A stretch of DNA of 64,000 nt from Vibrio sp. LaRot3 (GTDB lineage Bacteria > Pseudomonadota > Gammaproteobacteria > Enterobacterales > Vibrionaceae), in the NCBI RefSeq assembly GCF_027587025.1, contig NZ_JAPPTI010000002.1, positions 248,001-312,000 on the forward strand, given 5' to 3'. Each line of letters opens with the position of its first letter. Within the stretch, counting starts at the first letter, position 1. The notes under the pieces were generated by a model that worked only from the letters and a program-made list of their open reading frames with translations, had not been told where the DNA came from and made no database searches. This document shows positions 61,826-64,000 of this stretch, piece after piece. Made by a program: the position numbers and the translations under genes.

Positions 61826-62555
61826 ATTCAGCAAAAACGTGCTGAGCATCTTCACTTAAAAGATAGGCAACAAACTCATCAGTTGCCGCACTGTGCTTAA
61901 TAGTAACCAGCGGGTATTCAATAGCTTGATGAGTTTGATCGGCAAAAGTGTGTATTGCCTCAACCCCATCTGACTGTTTTGCGTCGGTCGCGTAAACAAT
62001 GGCGAGAGGAACTTCTTGTCGTTCGAGTAGAGTGAGTGCCACACGCACGTTGTTGGTCGGTGCGAGGTGCGAGCTGACCGCTTGCCAAACACCTAAAGCT
62101 TGCAAAGCTTGCTTGGCATAAATACCTGCTGGCACTGCGTTGGTTTGCCCAACGGCCAAGCGCTGATCTTTAAGAATGTTGAGCCAATCGTTGGTACTAC
62201 TCACATCGATAGAAACTGGATTGTTTTTGTTGTTAGCTAGCACGAGTTGGTTGCGCGCGATGATTTGAACATCCGACTGTTGGGCGATCTCTTGCTTTAC
62301 AAGATGATCAACCCAACGATTATTGGCCGACAAATAAACATCAGCAGGTGCGCCACGCTCGATTTGGCGAGCTAAGGAAGATGACCCACCATAAACCGGA
62401 ACCACGCTAACATCGCTACCCTCATAACGATCAATAAGATCATTAACCACATTGGTTAACGAAGACGCAGCGTAAACACGAATCGTCTGCTGCGCGTAAA
62501 GTGGTGTGGCTATCAACAAGCAAGCAGCCGCACATATAAGGCGAGTCATTTTCAT
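61812..62555 (-). CDS. modA: Molybdate-binding periplasmic protein
   Basis: 247 residues from the ATG at 62555. A signal peptide (MTRLICAAACLLIATPLYA) precedes a type II solute-binding fold with YAASSLTNVVNDL, YGGSSSLARQIERGAPADVY, and the hinge-region AVGQTNAVPAGIYAKQAL and IVYATDAKQS. These are the oxyanion-binding segments of ModA. It follows cobQ by about 20 bp with no terminator, so it may be read from the cobQ promoter. No ModE-type operator could be placed because there is no intergenic space. Confidence 0.95.
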   Translation of the reverse strand: MKMTRLICAAACLLIATPLYAQQTIRVYAASSLTNVVNDLIDRYEGSDVSVVPVYGGSSSLARQIERGAPADVYLSANNRWVDHLVKQEIAQQSDVQIIARNQLVLANNKNNPVSIDVSSTNDWLNILKDQRLAVGQTNAVPAGIYAKQALQALGVWQAVSSHLAPTNNVRVALTLLERQEVPLAIVYATDAKQSDGVEAIHTFADQTHQAIEYPLVTIKHSAATDEFVAYLLSEDAQHVFAEYGFK

Positions 62556-62577
62556 TATTAGCACTCTATCGTAATGG

Positions 62578-64000
62578 TTATTTTGTCGCAGAGTTTTGCT
62601 TTAATTCTGGCCAAAGCAGGTCCAGATTCAAGTGTTGTTCAATAGCATCAGCAATACGATTGATCGCCTTCTCTTGGTTTGCGTGATGGTCGACTATCGC
62701 GATCCCTTGTTGCCCCATCCATTCACATAGCAAGCTAAGTGCATCTGGTGTATCAAAAATGCCGTGTAAATACGTACCGAAAATTTGCCCGCATTCACTA
62801 ACAGCACCATCAAGAGCGCCGGTGTCTAGTTCAATCGGTTGTTTATGATTGACGTCACTCACGCCAACATGGATCTCATACCCTTTTACTTGGCTTGTTT
62901 GACCGTTAAGGTTTAATGTACCTTGAACATTATTCAGCGCTTTATGTTCAGTGAGCTGAGTTGTGATGTCGAGGTAACCTAAGCCCTCACTACTACCCGG
63001 CTGACCTTCAACGCCAAGTGGGTCATCTATGAGTTTACCCAACATTTGATAACCGCCACAGATTCCCATCAATTTACCACCGAAACGAAGATGACGGGCA
63101 ATGTCTCTATCCCAACCTTGACTGCGCAAGTATTCAAGATCAGCGCGTACCGATTTTGATCCCGGCAAAATAATCACGTCTGCACCTTGTAACGACTCAC
63201 CTTTGCCCACATAACGCAAATCAATATCAGGGTTTTGGCGCAGAGCATCAAAATCGGTGTGGTTGCTAATTCGCGTAAAGACAAGCACTGCCACTACAAG
63301 TTTCGCTTCGCCTTGTTGTGTCTGTTCGCTGTTGATAGCGTCTTCCGCTTCTAGATCAAAGCCATGTAAGTACGGCAATACACCGATAACTGGCTTACCC
63401 GTTTTTTCTTCTAACCAATCTAAGCCCGATTGCAGCAACGCAATGTCACCTCTAAAACGGTTTATGACAAAGCCTGCTACACGGTTTTGCTCCGATTCAG
63501 ACAACAAAGCTAATGTGCCATATAGATGGGCAAATACCCCACCGCGGTCGATATCTGCCACTATGATGACTGGAACATCGGCTTTTTCGGCAAAACCCAT
63601 GTTAGCAATATCGTTTTTACGTAGATTAATTTCCGCTGGGCTACCCGCTCCTTCAATCATGACCGATTCATAATCATTTTGTAGCTTGGCAAACGAATCC
63701 ATTACCGTATTCATGGCAACCAGTTTGTAATCGTGATAGCTGGTGGCTTCCATGTTCGTTACCGCACGACCTTGCAAGATCACTTGTGCACCCGTATCAG
63801 AGTTAGGTTTTAGCAATACTGGATTCATATGTACTGAAGGCTCAATATTACACGCAGCAGCTTGTACCGCTTGCGCTCGGCCTATTTCACCACCATCGCG
63901 AGTGACCGAGCTGTTGAGAGCCATATTTTGCGGCTTAAACGGCGCTACAGAGACACCTTTGCGGGCTAACACACGACATAATCCAGCCACTAGAACGCTC
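62578..64000 (-). CDS. cobQ: Cobyric acid synthase CobQ (5' end cut by window)
   Basis: About 474 residues present; the frame stays open to the right edge ([16 protein letters not shown]), so the first 15-20 residues, including the start of the ATP-binding loop, are outside. CobQ amidates adenosylcobyrinic acid diamide at four side chains with glutamine and ATP. Visible parts are KPQNMALNS, the [11 protein letters not shown] segment, and the C-terminal glutamine amidotransferase domain with Cys in [10 protein letters not shown] and His in GTYLHGIFD. It is probably cotranscribed with modABC. Confidence 0.95.
   Translation of the reverse strand, partial: SVLVAGLCRVLARKGVSVAPFKPQNMALNSSVTRDGGEIGRAQAVQAAACNIEPSVHMNPVLLKPNSDTGAQVILQGRAVTNMEATSYHDYKLVAMNTVMDSFAKLQNDYESVMIEGAGSPAEINLRKNDIANMGFAEKADVPVIIVADIDRGGVFAHLYGTLALLSESEQNRVAGFVINRFRGDIALLQSGLDWLEEKTGKPVIGVLPYLHGFDLEAEDAINSEQTQQGEAKLVVAVLVFTRISNHTDFDALRQNPDIDLRYVGKGESLQGADVIILPGSKSVRADLEYLRSQGWDRDIARHLRFGGKLMGICGGYQMLGKLIDDPLGVEGQPGSSEGLGYLDITTQLTEHKALNNVQGTLNLNGQTSQVKGYEIHVGVSDVNHKQPIELDTGALDGAVSECGQIFGTYLHGIFDTPDALSLLCEWMGQQGIAIVDHHANQEKAINRIADAIEQHLNLDLLWPELKQNSATK

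Noticed and set aside
1..64000. CRISPR arrays, tRNA, rRNA, insertion sequences
   Set aside because: No regularly spaced repeats, tRNA cloverleaf landmarks, rRNA segments or transposase genes were found.

Overview
The window is bacterial and reads as a Vibrio secondary chromosome (chromosome II). The basis is recognisable gene content and order, not a database match: napFDA next to narQP, a hutA-type haem receptor with its LysR regulator, ddlA, an SUI1 gene, the vxrABCDE two-component cluster, pntAB, and c-di-GMP genes. Several of these sit together on V. cholerae chromosome II. A near-consensus dif site (38137-38164) and three exact matS sites (26475, 56536, 58228) place the window over the replication terminus. 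The species cannot be fixed from the sequence alone.

Layout. 1-6.1 kb holds anaerobic nitrate respiration: napA (cut by the left edge), napD and napF, divergent from narQ-narP, then a DcuC-type C4-dicarboxylate carrier. 6.4-19.5 kb holds an EAL protein, a class 3 lipase, a cytochrome b561/YceI pair, a FocA-CBS fusion facing its LysR regulator, a YbjD-type OLD nuclease, a cytoplasmic 5'-nucleotidase-like protein, a 31-residue membrane peptide, and a yybP-ykoY manganese riboswitch ahead of alx. 19.7-30.6 kb holds a PAS chemoreceptor, M50 and M48 peptidases, a hotdog thioesterase, an SgrR-like regulator, and the Fur-boxed hutA receptor facing hupR. 30.6-38.1 kb holds a Pat-type protein acetyltransferase, a SPOR lipoprotein, ddlA, a Cre-like recombinase with altered catalytic residues, and an SUI1 gene.

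38.14-46.62 kb is an integrated filamentous phage of the CTXphi/VGJphi/f237 type. It is flanked by two dif-like sites and carries no integrase, so it depends on host XerCD. It has replication, ssDNA-binding, coat, pIII, pVI-like and Zot genes, a structured intergenic region, a DnaQ-like exonuclease, a DUF2726 cargo gene and two regulatory genes at opposite ends.

Main observation: the leftward regulator gene at the left end takes its stop codon from the host dif half-site. In the reconstructed free circle, the same frame runs through attP for 33 codons instead of 4. It then overlaps the start of the second regulator gene, whose ribosome-binding site sits in a hairpin. Integration would therefore truncate one regulator and split a two-gene operon, an integration-dependent genetic switch.

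47.4-64 kb returns to core genes: vxrE-D-C-B-A, pntBA, a ComFB protein and two diguanylate cyclases, an outer-membrane barrel, a modABC molybdate importer and cobQ (cut by the right edge). Molybdate import fits the molybdoenzyme NapA at the other end.
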